64,000 nt of DNA from assembly GCF_036173125.1 (NCBI RefSeq), contig NZ_CP108054.1, positions 7,531,001 through 7,595,000 on the forward strand, written 5' to 3'. Below are positions 9,519 to 16,944 of the stretch, in pieces. Numbering within the stretch: position 1 is the first letter of the stretch; each line of letters opens with the position of its first letter. The notes under the pieces are model-generated. The model worked only from the letters and a program-made list of their open reading frames with translations. It ran no database searches and was not told the DNA's origin. A program made the translations under genes and the position numbers. Origin of the DNA: Streptomyces sp. NBC_00286. GTDB lineage: Bacteria; Actinomycetota; Actinomycetes; Streptomycetales; Streptomycetaceae.

Positions 9519-9736
9519 GAGGGGCGCTCTGTGGGAGAGCAGTGCTCTCGAGGGTGATCGGCGCTCTTGGGTGTGAGCGGTGCTCGCGATTGGGGTGGGG
9601 CCTTGACCGCGAGCGGTGCTCTTGGCTGCGAGCAGTGCTCTCGAGTGCGAGCTGCGCTCTGACCAGTGAGCGGTGCTCTCGAGTGTGAGCGCAACTCTGG
9701 TCAGTGAGCAGCGCTCTATCCAGTGAGCGGTGCTCT
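9519..9736. repeat. Eleven-unit array of 19-bp-spaced GAGC-N3-GCTC palindromes
   Basis: Each unit has a core close to G(A/T)GAGC-RGY-GCTCTC. Centres fall at about 9524, 9542, 9562, 9580, 9616, 9635, 9654, 9673, 9692, 9711 and 9730; the last seven are exactly 19 bp apart. The unit at 9535-9549 is a perfect 15-bp palindrome. It lies in the 640-bp gap between the beta-lactamase-fold gene and argS, which holds no gene. It resembles an iteron or cooperative binding array rather than a CRISPR, because there are no spacers of constant length between conserved repeats. Confidence 0.88.
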
Positions 9737-10072
9737 CGTGCGCGGACGTTGGCCCGTCCTCTGCGGCGGCGAACGCCGTCACACCGCCTCGACGGGGACT
9801 GCCTTGCCACGGACGACATCCCACGAGAGCACCGTCGACCCTTCGCCCAACTCGTCTCACCGAACCTGCATCGCCCTGGTCACAGGGCCATCGCGTCCGG
9901 GACGTACCGAGACGGCGAACGGGCGCGGCTGTCATGGTGGAGCGCCCCCGCCGACCCGCCGCTGCCTCGAGCAGTCCGGGCGAGCGCGATGAGCGACGTG
10001 GTTCGAGAGGGCTGGGGCTCCGCCCGAATAATCGGTGTCTCCTGCGGCGTCCGCCCCGGTAGCGTCGCCGCC

Positions 10073-11734
10073 GTGACTCCAGCAGATCTCGCGGCCGCCA
10101 TCTCCTACGGCGTACACACGGCCATCCAGTCCGGACGCATCTCAGCAGCGGTGCCCAAGGAGATCCGCGTGGAACGCCCCCGCCACCGCAGCCACGGCGA
10201 CTACTCGACCAACGTCGCCATGCAACTCGCCAAGTCCGCGGGTCTGCCAGCCCGTGCCGTCGCCGAAGTGCTGGCCCCGCTGGTGAGCGCGGCCGCCGGA
10301 GTAGCGAAGGCCGAGGTCGCGGGCCCCGGATTCCTCAACATCACGCTGGAGAGCGCGGCGATCGGCGCCCTCGCGCGCGACATCGTCCTGGCCGGTGACG
10401 CCTATGGCCGCACGGACCGGCTCGAAGGCCTTCGGCTCAATGTGGAGTTCGTCTCGGCGAACCCCACCGGGCCGGTGCACATCGGCGGGGCCCGGTGGGC
10501 GGTCGTGGGCGATGTGCTCGCCCGGCTGCTCGAGGCAGCGGGCGCAGACGTGTCGCGGGAGTACTACTTCAACGATGCCGGCGTGCAGATCGACCGTTTC
10601 GCCCGCTCGCTGCTCGCCGCGGCGCAGGGCTCGCCGGTGCCCGAGGACGGCTACAGCGGGGCGTACATCGAGGAGATTGCCGCAGCGGTACTGCGTCGGC
10701 GGCCCGCGGCCCTGGAACTGCCGGAGTCCGAGGCTCTTGCCGCCTTCCGGACGGAGGGCACGACGCTGATGTTCGACGAGATCAAGACGTCGCTCGCCGC
10801 GTTCGGTACCCGCTTCGACGTCTACTTCAACGAGAAGGACCTGCACGACCAGGGGGACCTGGACGCTGCTGTCGCCCGCCTGCGGGAGGGCGGTCACGTC
10901 TTCGAGGACAAGGGCGCGGTCTGGCTGCGCACCACGGACTTCGGTGACGACAAGGACCGGGTCCTGGTGAAGAGCGACGGGTCCTGGACGTACTTCACCG
11001 CGGACTGCGCGTACTACCTGAACAAGCGGTCCCGGGGCTTCGAGCGGGTCGTCATCATGCTCGGCGCCGACCACTCGGGCTATGTGGGCCGGATGCGGGC
11101 CATGGCGGCCTGCTTCGGTGACGACCCTGACACGCACCTGGAGATCCTGATCGGCCAGCTGGTCAACCTGGTCAAGGACGGGGAGCCGGTCCGGATGAGC
11201 AAGCGGGCGGGCACCGTCCTCACCCTCGACGACCTGGTCGAGGCGGTCGGCGTGGACGCCGCGCGGTATGCGCTCGCGCGGGCCAGCGTGGACGCGATGA
11301 TCGACCTCGACATCGACCTGCTCACCCGGCGGTCGAACGACAACCCCGTCTACTACGTCCAATACGCGCACACGCGGCCGTGCGCCGTACAGCGCAGGGC
11401 GGAGGAAGCCGGGATCGAGAAGGGCACACCGCAGGACTTCGACCCCTCCCTGCTCACCCACGAGCGGGAGGCCGACCTGCTGGGCATGCTGGCCGAGTTC
11501 CCGCAGGTCGTGGCCACCGCCGCCACGCTGCGCGAGCCGCACCGGGTCGCGCACTACCTGGAGCAGCTGGCCGGCACGTACCACCGCTTCTACGACGCCT
11601 GCCGGGTCCTGCCGCGGGCCGGCGAGGACCCGGACGACCGCACCCGGGCCAGGCTGTGGCTGACGGACGCCAGCAGGCTGGTGCTGAGCAACGGGCTCCA
11701 GTTGCTCGGGGTCTCGGCACCGGAACGAATGTGA
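10073..11734 (+). CDS. argS: Arginyl-tRNA synthetase
   Basis: This class I synthetase of 553 residues charges tRNA-Arg with arginine. The N-terminal additional domain is followed by the HIGH-type motif HIGG at residues 136-139, the KMSKS-type loop RMSKR at about 374-378, and a C-terminal DALR anticodon-binding helix bundle ('HYLEQLAGTYHRFYDAC'). The start is GTG 10073 because homologues begin at this point (MTPADL) and a TAGCGT -10 box at 10060-10065 sits 7 nt upstream, indicating a leaderless message. The normally conserved QYAHAR segment reads QYAHTRPCAV, an unusual divergence. It may be a second, non-syntenic argS, but that cannot be decided from this window. Confidence 0.95.
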   Translation: MTPADLAAAISYGVHTAIQSGRISAAVPKEIRVERPRHRSHGDYSTNVAMQLAKSAGLPARAVAEVLAPLVSAAAGVAKAEVAGPGFLNITLESAAIGALARDIVLAGDAYGRTDRLEGLRLNVEFVSANPTGPVHIGGARWAVVGDVLARLLEAAGADVSREYYFNDAGVQIDRFARSLLAAAQGSPVPEDGYSGAYIEEIAAAVLRRRPAALELPESEALAAFRTEGTTLMFDEIKTSLAAFGTRFDVYFNEKDLHDQGDLDAAVARLREGGHVFEDKGAVWLRTTDFGDDKDRVLVKSDGSWTYFTADCAYYLNKRSRGFERVVIMLGADHSGYVGRMRAMAACFGDDPDTHLEILIGQLVNLVKDGEPVRMSKRAGTVLTLDDLVEAVGVDAARYALARASVDAMIDLDIDLLTRRSNDNPVYYVQYAHTRPCAVQRRAEEAGIEKGTPQDFDPSLLTHEREADLLGMLAEFPQVVATAATLREPHRVAHYLEQLAGTYHRFYDACRVLPRAGEDPDDRTRARLWLTDASRLVLSNGLQLLGVSAPERM

Positions 11735-11844
11735 GCGCGCAACCGCTGACCACCCAATAGCACGCTCAACGCGTCGGAGCGGGCGCGGGGATATGCGGAC
11801 CTGCTGAAGGGCGGGGAGGGCTGAGCGGTCTGTCCGCGTCCGCT

Positions 11845-11880
11845 CGGCTCCTTCGGCTCCTTCGGCTCCTTCGGCTCCTC
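11845..11880. repeat. Four 9-bp tandem repeats touching a stop codon
   Basis: CGGCTCCTT is repeated four times (11845, 11854, 11863 and 11872), directly downstream of and touching the stop codon of the minus-strand zinc-ribbon gene. Confidence 0.85.
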
Positions 11881-12178
11881 AGGACTGGTACGGCTGCTGT
11901 TGATGCGGCTGTCCCTGTCCGTACGCCTGGCCGCCGGGTCCGTTCGTGCCCTGTGCCTGCAGCTGCTCCGCCTGCTCCTTGCTGATCTTCGTCTCCGCGC
12001 CGCAGAAGGTGCACTGCGTCATGTACTTCGTCGAGAACGGGAAGAGCGGCACAAAGAACAGCGTGAACTTCGTGACGCGTTTCTTGAGGGTGTGCGCGGC
12101 GGGGTTGCCGCAGCGGCCGCACATCACCGTCAGTATCGCGAGTTGGTAGAGGTATCCCTTGGTGCCAAAGATGATCAT
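11879..12178 (-). CDS. Small zinc-ribbon protein
   Basis: A 99-residue protein with two CxxC knuckles, 'MCGRCGN' and 'QCTFCGA', about 40 residues apart, which would bind one zinc. Between them is a hydrophobic, aromatic segment (KFTLFFVPLFPFSTKYM) that may be a membrane-contacting hairpin. The C-terminus is rich in Gln, Gly and Tyr and probably disordered. The start at 12178 gives MIIFGTKGY, the usual family N-terminus; the longer frame to 12256 is Arg-rich and unlikely. It is a conserved actinobacterial family of unknown function. It is divergent from the Rsm22-like gene. Confidence 0.85.
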   Translation of the reverse strand: MIIFGTKGYLYQLAILTVMCGRCGNPAAHTLKKRVTKFTLFFVPLFPFSTKYMTQCTFCGAETKISKEQAEQLQAQGTNGPGGQAYGQGQPHQQQPYQS

Positions 12179-12244
12179 GTCGGCCTGTCCTTCCCGGACT
12201 GCTCTCGGTCGTCGTCGCGGCCTCAACCGTCGTGGCCCCAACCC

Positions 12245-12257
12245 TAGAATCACCATG
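12245..12257 (+). promoter_or_regulatory. Leaderless promoter of the Rsm22-like gene
   Basis: TAGAAT at 12245-12250 lies 6 nt before the GTG start at 12257. The ATG two bases upstream is followed at once by TGA, so GTG is the only usable start and the transcript would begin at or next to it. Confidence 0.65.
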
Positions 12258-13246
12258 TGAACGTCCCACTATCCCCTGATGACTCCCTGCGCACCGCCCT
12301 GGCCGGGCTCGTCGACGGACTGCCGCCGCGGGTGGCCGCTCAGGCGGTCGAGCGGTTGATCGCGAACTATCGGGGGCGTACGCCGACGGATGCGCCGGTG
12401 TTGCGGGATCGTTCCGATGTGGTCGCGTATGCGGCGTACCGGATGCCGGCGACGTACGAGGCGGTGTGCTCGGCGTTGGAGGCCTTCGCGGAGGCGGTGC
12501 CCGGGTGGGTGCCCGCCGGTCATGTGGATGTCGGGGGCGGGACCGGGGCGGCGACCTGGGCCGTGAGCGCCACCTGGGCGGGGGAGCGGGCGGTTACCGT
12601 GCTCGACTGGGCCGAGCCCGCGCTGGCGGTCGGGCGTGAAATCGCCGCCGCCAACCCGGAGTTGAAGGCGGCCGAGTGGCAGCGCTCTCGTATTGGAGCG
12701 GCGCTCACGATCGAGAGCACTGATCTCGTGACGATCTCGTACGTCCTCGGCGAGCTGACCGAGACCGACCGTGCCGCCGTCGTCGACGCCGCCGCGGCCT
12801 CCGGCCAGGCCGTCGTGGTCGTCGAGCCCGGCACCCCCGACGGCTACGCCCGCGTCATCGCGGCCCGCGACCGCCTCATCGACGCCGGCTTCCACATCGC
12901 GGCCCCCTGCCCCCACAGCGCGACCTGTCCCATCGTCCCCGGCCAGGACTGGTGCCACTTCTCGGCCCGGGTCAGCCGTTCCTCCCTGCACCGGCAGGTC
13001 AAGGGCGGCTCCCTGCCCTACGAGGACGAGAAGTTCAGCTACGTAGCCGCCGCCCGCTTCCCGACGACTCCGGCTCCGGCCCGCGTGGTCCGTCGCCCGC
13101 AGATCCGCAAGGGCCAGGTGCTCCTAGACCTCTGCGACACCGAGGAGCGCCTGCGACGCGAGACGGTGACGAAGCGCCATGGCCCGCTGTACCGGGCGGC
13201 TCGCGACGTGGATTGGGGCGACGGGTGGCCTCCCTCGGGGGCGTAG
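12257..13246 (+). CDS. Small ribosomal subunit Rsm22-family methyltransferase-like protein
   Basis: A 329-residue protein of the Rsm22/ribosome-assembly family. A SAM-binding fold is suggested by 'HVDVGGGTGAATWA' and 'LDWAEPAL'. The family Cys cluster 'CPHSATCP...DWCHF' follows and may bind an iron-sulfur cluster or metal, then 'QVKGGSLPYEDEKFSYVA'. Mitochondrial relatives act in small-subunit assembly; the bacterial role is presumably ribosome-linked. It is transcribed leaderless from a TAGAAT box. Around residues 140-158 the codons (TCT, CGT, ATT, GGA, ACT, GAT) differ from the rest because the segment carries three of the 19-bp-phased GAGC-N3-GCTC sites. Confidence 0.85.
   Translation: MNVPLSPDDSLRTALAGLVDGLPPRVAAQAVERLIANYRGRTPTDAPVLRDRSDVVAYAAYRMPATYEAVCSALEAFAEAVPGWVPAGHVDVGGGTGAATWAVSATWAGERAVTVLDWAEPALAVGREIAAANPELKAAEWQRSRIGAALTIESTDLVTISYVLGELTETDRAAVVDAAAASGQAVVVVEPGTPDGYARVIAARDRLIDAGFHIAAPCPHSATCPIVPGQDWCHFSARVSRSSLHRQVKGGSLPYEDEKFSYVAAARFPTTPAPARVVRRPQIRKGQVLLDLCDTEERLRRETVTKRHGPLYRAARDVDWGDGWPPSGA
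12675..12727. repeat. Three 19-bp-spaced palindromic sites inside the Rsm22-like gene
   Basis: Centres are at about 12682, 12701 and 12720. The best copies are GAGC-GGC-GCTC (12696-12706) and GAGAGC-ACT-GATCTC (12713-12727). Motif and period are the same as at 9519-9736 and 6120-6211. Confidence 0.75.
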
Positions 13247-13289
13247 CGCCGACTCGCGGCGGGGTTTGTTTCGCCCCCGCCGCCCCTAC

Positions 13290-13835
13290 CCGTCCCATCC
13301 TCGGGGCTTCGCCCCGAACCCCACTTGGGGCTGCGCCCCTGGACCCCGGCTGGGGCTGCGCCCCGAACCCCACCTGGGGCTGCGCCCCTGGACCCGGCTG
13401 GGGCTGCGCCCCGAACCCCACCTGGGGCTCCGCCCCTGGACCGCGCTGGGGCTCCGCCCCAGACCCCACCTGGGGCTCCGTCCCTGGACCCGGCTGGGGC
13501 TGCGCCCCGAACCCCACCTGGGGCTCCGCCCCTGGACCGCGCTGGGGCTCCGCCCCAGACCCCGCATCGGCCTGAACGGCCTCGTCCTCAAACGCCGGAC
13601 GGGCTGGTTGATGCGGGCCTGCGCTGAAAAAGTTCGGCCGCGAAAACTCTGCCCCGCTGGAAATTCGGCCCGGCCGCAAAAATTCAGCCCCTCCGGCGTT
13701 TGAGGAGCGGGGGTTCGGGGGCTGGCCCCCGAAACGGGGTCCGGGGCGGAGCCCCGAGGGGGTCTGGGGGCGGAGCCCCGAGCAGGGTCCAGGGGCGGAG
13801 CCCCTTGGTATGGGACGGGTAAGGGCGGCGGGGGC
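13290..13835. repeat. Repeat family B array (GGGGCTGCGCCCC type)
   Basis: About ten GGGGCT(G/C)CGCCCC hairpins in 30-33 bp steps, joined by CTGGACCCC/GAACCCC linkers, fill 13290-13580. A second block, inverted relative to the first, lies at 13690-13835. Between them is AT-richer DNA with a TCCTCAAACGCCGGACGGGC segment that recurs near the other family B arrays. No gene is credible here although several frames stay open because of the repeats. Confidence 0.85.
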
Positions 13836-13903
13836 GAACCCCCCCGCGCCGGAGGCGGCCCGTGGCGAGACGGCACGTCTTGTCGCCCTGGTAAATTCGG
13901 CGC

Positions 13904-14548
13904 ATGGCCCAGAAGTCCGCCCAGCCCTCGCAGAAGCCCGCCCCCAACTCCACCCGCCGCAGCGAGCGATCCCGGCGTGCCATCTACGCCGCCGCCCTCA
14001 CCCTCGTCGGCGAGGTCGGTTACGCCAAGACCACCATCGAGGGCATCGCCGCCCGCGCCGGAGTCGGCAAGCAGACGATCTACCGCTGGTGGCCGTCCAA
14101 GGCCGACGTACTCCTCGAGGCCTTTCTCGATCTGAGCGAGCAGGCCTCGGAACTGGCCGTGAAGGAAGGACAGGAGCCCTACGAATTCCCGGACACCGGC
14201 GACCTCGCGGCAGACCTCAAGTTCGTGCTGCGCGCCACCGTCGACGAACTGCTCAACCCCCGGTTCGAGGCGCCGAGCCGCGCACTGGCCGCCGAGGGAG
14301 TCGTCAACGAACAACTCGGCGCAGTCTTCGTGGCCAAGCTCCTCGAACCCTCGCTCCAGCTCTACGTTCAACGCCTGCGCGCCGCTCAGGACCAGGGCGC
14401 CGTACGCCCCGAAATCGACCCGCGCATCGCCCTGGAGCTCTTCGTCTCACCCCTCGCCCAGCGCTGGCTCCAGCGCACGGGGCCGATCTCGTACGAGTAC
14501 GTCGACACCCTCGTCGACTACGCGCTCCACGGCCTCGCCCCGCGCTGA
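13904..14548 (+). CDS. TetR/AcrR family transcriptional regulator
   Basis: A 214-residue one-component repressor. The N-terminal helix-turn-helix is clear: 'RRAIYAAALTLVGEVGYAKTTIEGIAARAGVGKQTIYRWWPSKADVLLEAF' spans the TetR DNA-binding domain. The remainder is helical and would bind a ligand and dimerise. A TAAATT box at 13892-13897, 6 nt before the ATG, suggests a leaderless transcript. No obvious target gene is adjacent: the next gene is the primase-like protein 213 bp downstream on the same strand. Confidence 0.92.
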   Translation: MAQKSAQPSQKPAPNSTRRSERSRRAIYAAALTLVGEVGYAKTTIEGIAARAGVGKQTIYRWWPSKADVLLEAFLDLSEQASELAVKEGQEPYEFPDTGDLAADLKFVLRATVDELLNPRFEAPSRALAAEGVVNEQLGAVFVAKLLEPSLQLYVQRLRAAQDQGAVRPEIDPRIALELFVSPLAQRWLQRTGPISYEYVDTLVDYALHGLAPR

Positions 14549-14761
14549 CTCGCAATTGTGACCAGGGCGACACCGGGGGTACGTAGAACCGGCCGCCAAA
14601 TCCCCTCAAAGTGCGTGATAGCGCCTGATCCCTGTGTCGCGCACGCATCGCCCCACCCACCCCAGGACGGGCGCTTCGGCACCCCGTGCCGCCGAATGGT
14701 GAGACCATGAGGCATGCTGTCCGCAACACGCTGTCCGCACAACAGCGAGGCGAGGGGATAG

Positions 14762-15496
14762 ATGAGCGCAGAGTTCGGCCGCCGTTCGAGCGGCGGGCAG
14801 GGCAGGATCTCCCAGTGGCTGCGCGGCCGCCGACGTCCCTCGACGAGCGATGCCGCCGACGACACCAGCCGTGAGGAACTGCTCCTCGCCGCCGCAGGCG
14901 CCGGGCTGCCGCTCGCGCCCGCCGCCCACCCCTCCGGCTACCGGTGCTCCTGCGACCGCGTCGGCTGTCCCACCCCCGCCCGGCACCCCGTGTCGTTCGC
15001 CTGGCAGACCCAGTCCACGACCGACCGCGCGCAGATCGAGCGGTGGGCCCGGCATCAACCGCAGGCCAACTTCATCACCGCGACGGGGATGGTTCACGAC
15101 GTACTCGATGTGCCCCTCGACGCGGGTCGTGAGGCGCTGGAGCGGCTGCTCGCCTCCGGGATCGAGGTCGGGCCCGTGGCCGAGTCCGGCGGTGACCGGA
15201 TGCTCTTCTTCACGGCGACGCGTGGTACGCCTGAGGACGAGGACGAGTGGTGGCCCTGTGAGCTGGACTGTCATCCCGAGACGATGGATGAGCATCCGGG
15301 GTTGCGGTGGCACTGCCGTGGGTCGTACGTGCTGGTGCCGCCCGCGCAGCTTCCCGGTGACCTTTCGGTCACGTGGGTGCGCGGGCCTGAGCATCCGCTC
15401 CCGGATCCGCTGACGCTGCTCGAGATCCTTACGGATGAGTGCGGCCGGTACGCGGGGGCGCAGCCGGAGCACTTGGCTTGGCCCTTGCGGGGCTGA
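14762..15496 (+). CDS. Bifunctional DNA primase/polymerase-domain protein
   Basis: A 244-residue protein with the prim-pol N-terminal fold. 'LLLAAAGAGLPLAPAA' at the beginning, then a Cys-rich segment 'YRCSCDRVGCPTPARHP', and 'FITATGMVHDVLDVPLDAG' are the usual landmarks of short stand-alone Streptomyces members. The canonical catalytic acidic pair seems reduced to a single DVP-type motif, and no helicase or other replication domain follows, so polymerase activity is doubtful. A regulatory or accessory role is possible. It is not next to plasmid or phage genes. Confidence 0.8.
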   Translation: MSAEFGRRSSGGQGRISQWLRGRRRPSTSDAADDTSREELLLAAAGAGLPLAPAAHPSGYRCSCDRVGCPTPARHPVSFAWQTQSTTDRAQIERWARHQPQANFITATGMVHDVLDVPLDAGREALERLLASGIEVGPVAESGGDRMLFFTATRGTPEDEDEWWPCELDCHPETMDEHPGLRWHCRGSYVLVPPAQLPGDLSVTWVRGPEHPLPDPLTLLEILTDECGRYAGAQPEHLAWPLRG

Positions 15497-15537
15497 CGCC
15501 GAGCGCTCTCGCGGGGGCGTGATTCGTCTGCGGGTGC

Positions 15538-15612
15538 GTTGTGGCTGATCGCGCCCACGCGCGGAGCCGCAAATTCGATACAGCCCCGCGCCCCTAAAAG
15601 GGGCGCTGCCCG
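15538..15612. repeat. Intergenic repeat family A copy
   Basis: GTTGTGGCTGATCGCGCCCA, an inverted GCGCGGAGCCGC segment and CAGCCCCGCGCCCCTAAAAG lie between the convergent primase-like and lipoprotein genes. The terminal CCCCTAAAAGGGG is a small hairpin that may end transcription. Confidence 0.8.
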
Positions 15613-15704
15613 CATCCTCGCTTCCAAGGGCAGCCGAACTCGCCCTTGGCCCCGTCCCCAAAGGGGCTCTTGCTCGCCCGTCGCCGCCGCTTCCAAAGGC
15701 GCCC

Positions 15705-16700
15705 TTACTCCCCCTTCGCCCCCGTAAGCCCCTGAATCCTCGCCAAGAACTGCACCTTCTGGTCCGCCGAGCCCGGCCCCGGGTCCAGTACCGCCTGGTT
15801 CGACACCGACTCCAGGGTGATCGACTGCTTGGCCTCGCCCGTCATCAGGGCTTTTACGTTCGCGTCGGAGACGTTCAGCGGGACGCCCTGCGCCGCCGTC
15901 TGCTTCTCGTAGTGGCGGGTGGTGAAGAAGACCAGGGCGCTGCCGTCCGTGGTGCGCAGGCCCAGGGGGGCGTAGTCGCCGGAGGTCAGCGGCTCGTCGA
16001 GGTACTGGCGGACCAGGCCCGGCTTCTCCGCGTTCTTCTCGCGGAGGTCCCGCCAAGCCGAGGTGTGCGGGCCCTCCGCGAAGGCGGCGCCGCCGTCCTT
16101 CAGATACGTCGCGTACGTCTCGGCGAGGTCCCGCGGCGGTACGGCCAGATCCGCGGCGTTCGCGGTGACCGGCTCGGCCCAGCCGTCCTTGTCCTTCTTG
16201 AACTCCGGTACGTCGTCGGCGGCGAGGATCGTCAGATACGCGACCTCCCACACCTCGTCGGCGCCGCCCCGGGTGAAGACGAGCAGCCAACGGGTGTTGC
16301 CGGCGCCCTTGTTGGCCTTCGAGTCGGCCACGAACCAGCGCGGCCAGCCCGCCTTCTTGGGGATGGTGAACTCGGTGTCCGTCAGCTTCAGCGGGGCGTA
16401 GTCGGGATTGCCGCCCGGCTGGTTCTTCGCGCCCGCCCTGAGCTTGGCGCCGTCGATGTCGGCGAGCGGGCCGGTGACCCGGGCGGCGTCGAGGGCCCGG
16501 TCGTTGGCCGCGTTGGCCTCGTTGTAGGCGGCCGTGAAGTCCTTGAGGGCACGCGCGGCCTCGGGCTTCGTGGCCCCCGGGAGGATCTCCCGCTCCCCGT
16601 GCACCACCATGCACCCGCTCGCCGTCACCGACAGCACGGTGACCGCTGCCGCCGACGTGCCCAACCGGCCCCACCTGCGAAGTGTCTGCGGCGTCTTCAT
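15705..16700 (-). CDS. Putative lipoprotein of unknown function
   Basis: A 331-residue protein that I do not recognise. From the start at 16700 there is a basic N-region, a hydrophobic core ('GTSAAAVTVLSVTASGC') and a lipobox-like TASGC, so Cys would be lipidated and the protein held on the outer face of the membrane. The mature part is soluble and mixed alpha/beta with two similar-sized halves; no catalytic motif is visible. A longer frame to 16766 adds residues before the signal peptide and is less likely. It sits next to the rearranged iron/heme patch but has no visible iron motif. Confidence 0.8.
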   Translation of the reverse strand: MKTPQTLRRWGRLGTSAAAVTVLSVTASGCMVVHGEREILPGATKPEAARALKDFTAAYNEANAANDRALDAARVTGPLADIDGAKLRAGAKNQPGGNPDYAPLKLTDTEFTIPKKAGWPRWFVADSKANKGAGNTRWLLVFTRGGADEVWEVAYLTILAADDVPEFKKDKDGWAEPVTANAADLAVPPRDLAETYATYLKDGGAAFAEGPHTSAWRDLREKNAEKPGLVRQYLDEPLTSGDYAPLGLRTTDGSALVFFTTRHYEKQTAAQGVPLNVSDANVKALMTGEAKQSITLESVSNQAVLDPGPGSADQKVQFLARIQGLTGAKGE

Positions 16701-16800
16701 CGGATCGTCTTCACCTTCCCCTTCCCGGAGGCGAACCCTATCGGGGCGGGGAAACGCGCCGCACACGGGACCACGTACGAGAGCCCACCTCAGGCCCCTC

Positions 16801-16944
16801 TCAGGCCTCCTCGACCGTTCCTCTGGCCTCCTCGACCTTCTCGCGCACCGGAGCGGGCGTCTTCGCCGTCCCGCCGCCGAGCCGCATCGGTGACAGGAAG
16901 AGGGCGAGCGTCGGCACCAAGTACAGCGCCCACGCGATGACTTG
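16801..16944 (-). pseudogene. efeU: 3' remnant of an FTR1-type iron permease gene (EfeU)
   Basis: Read on the minus strand, 'QVIAWALYLVPTLALFLSPM' followed by a short charged tail and a stop matches the last transmembrane helix and C-terminus of EfeU, the Fe permease of the EfeUOB system. Upstream of about 16944 the similarity ends abruptly and the DNA belongs to the HtaA gene on the other strand. No promoter or start remains, so it is a dead fragment of roughly 47 codons out of about 280. A two-copy 11-bp repeat covers its stop codon. Confidence 0.75.

Noticed and set aside
9519..9736. Possible CRISPR array
   Set aside because: The units are about 19 bp, palindromic and continuous; there are no unique spacers of 30-40 bp between identical repeats and no cas genes.
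9970..10072. T-box riboswitch before argS
   Set aside because: GGTTCGAGAGGG near 10000 looks suggestive, but no AGGGTGGNACCGCG T-box sequence exists and the transcript seems leaderless.
13286..14371. 361-codon minus-strand frame across the family B array
   Set aside because: It is composed of translated repeats and the antisense of the TetR gene.
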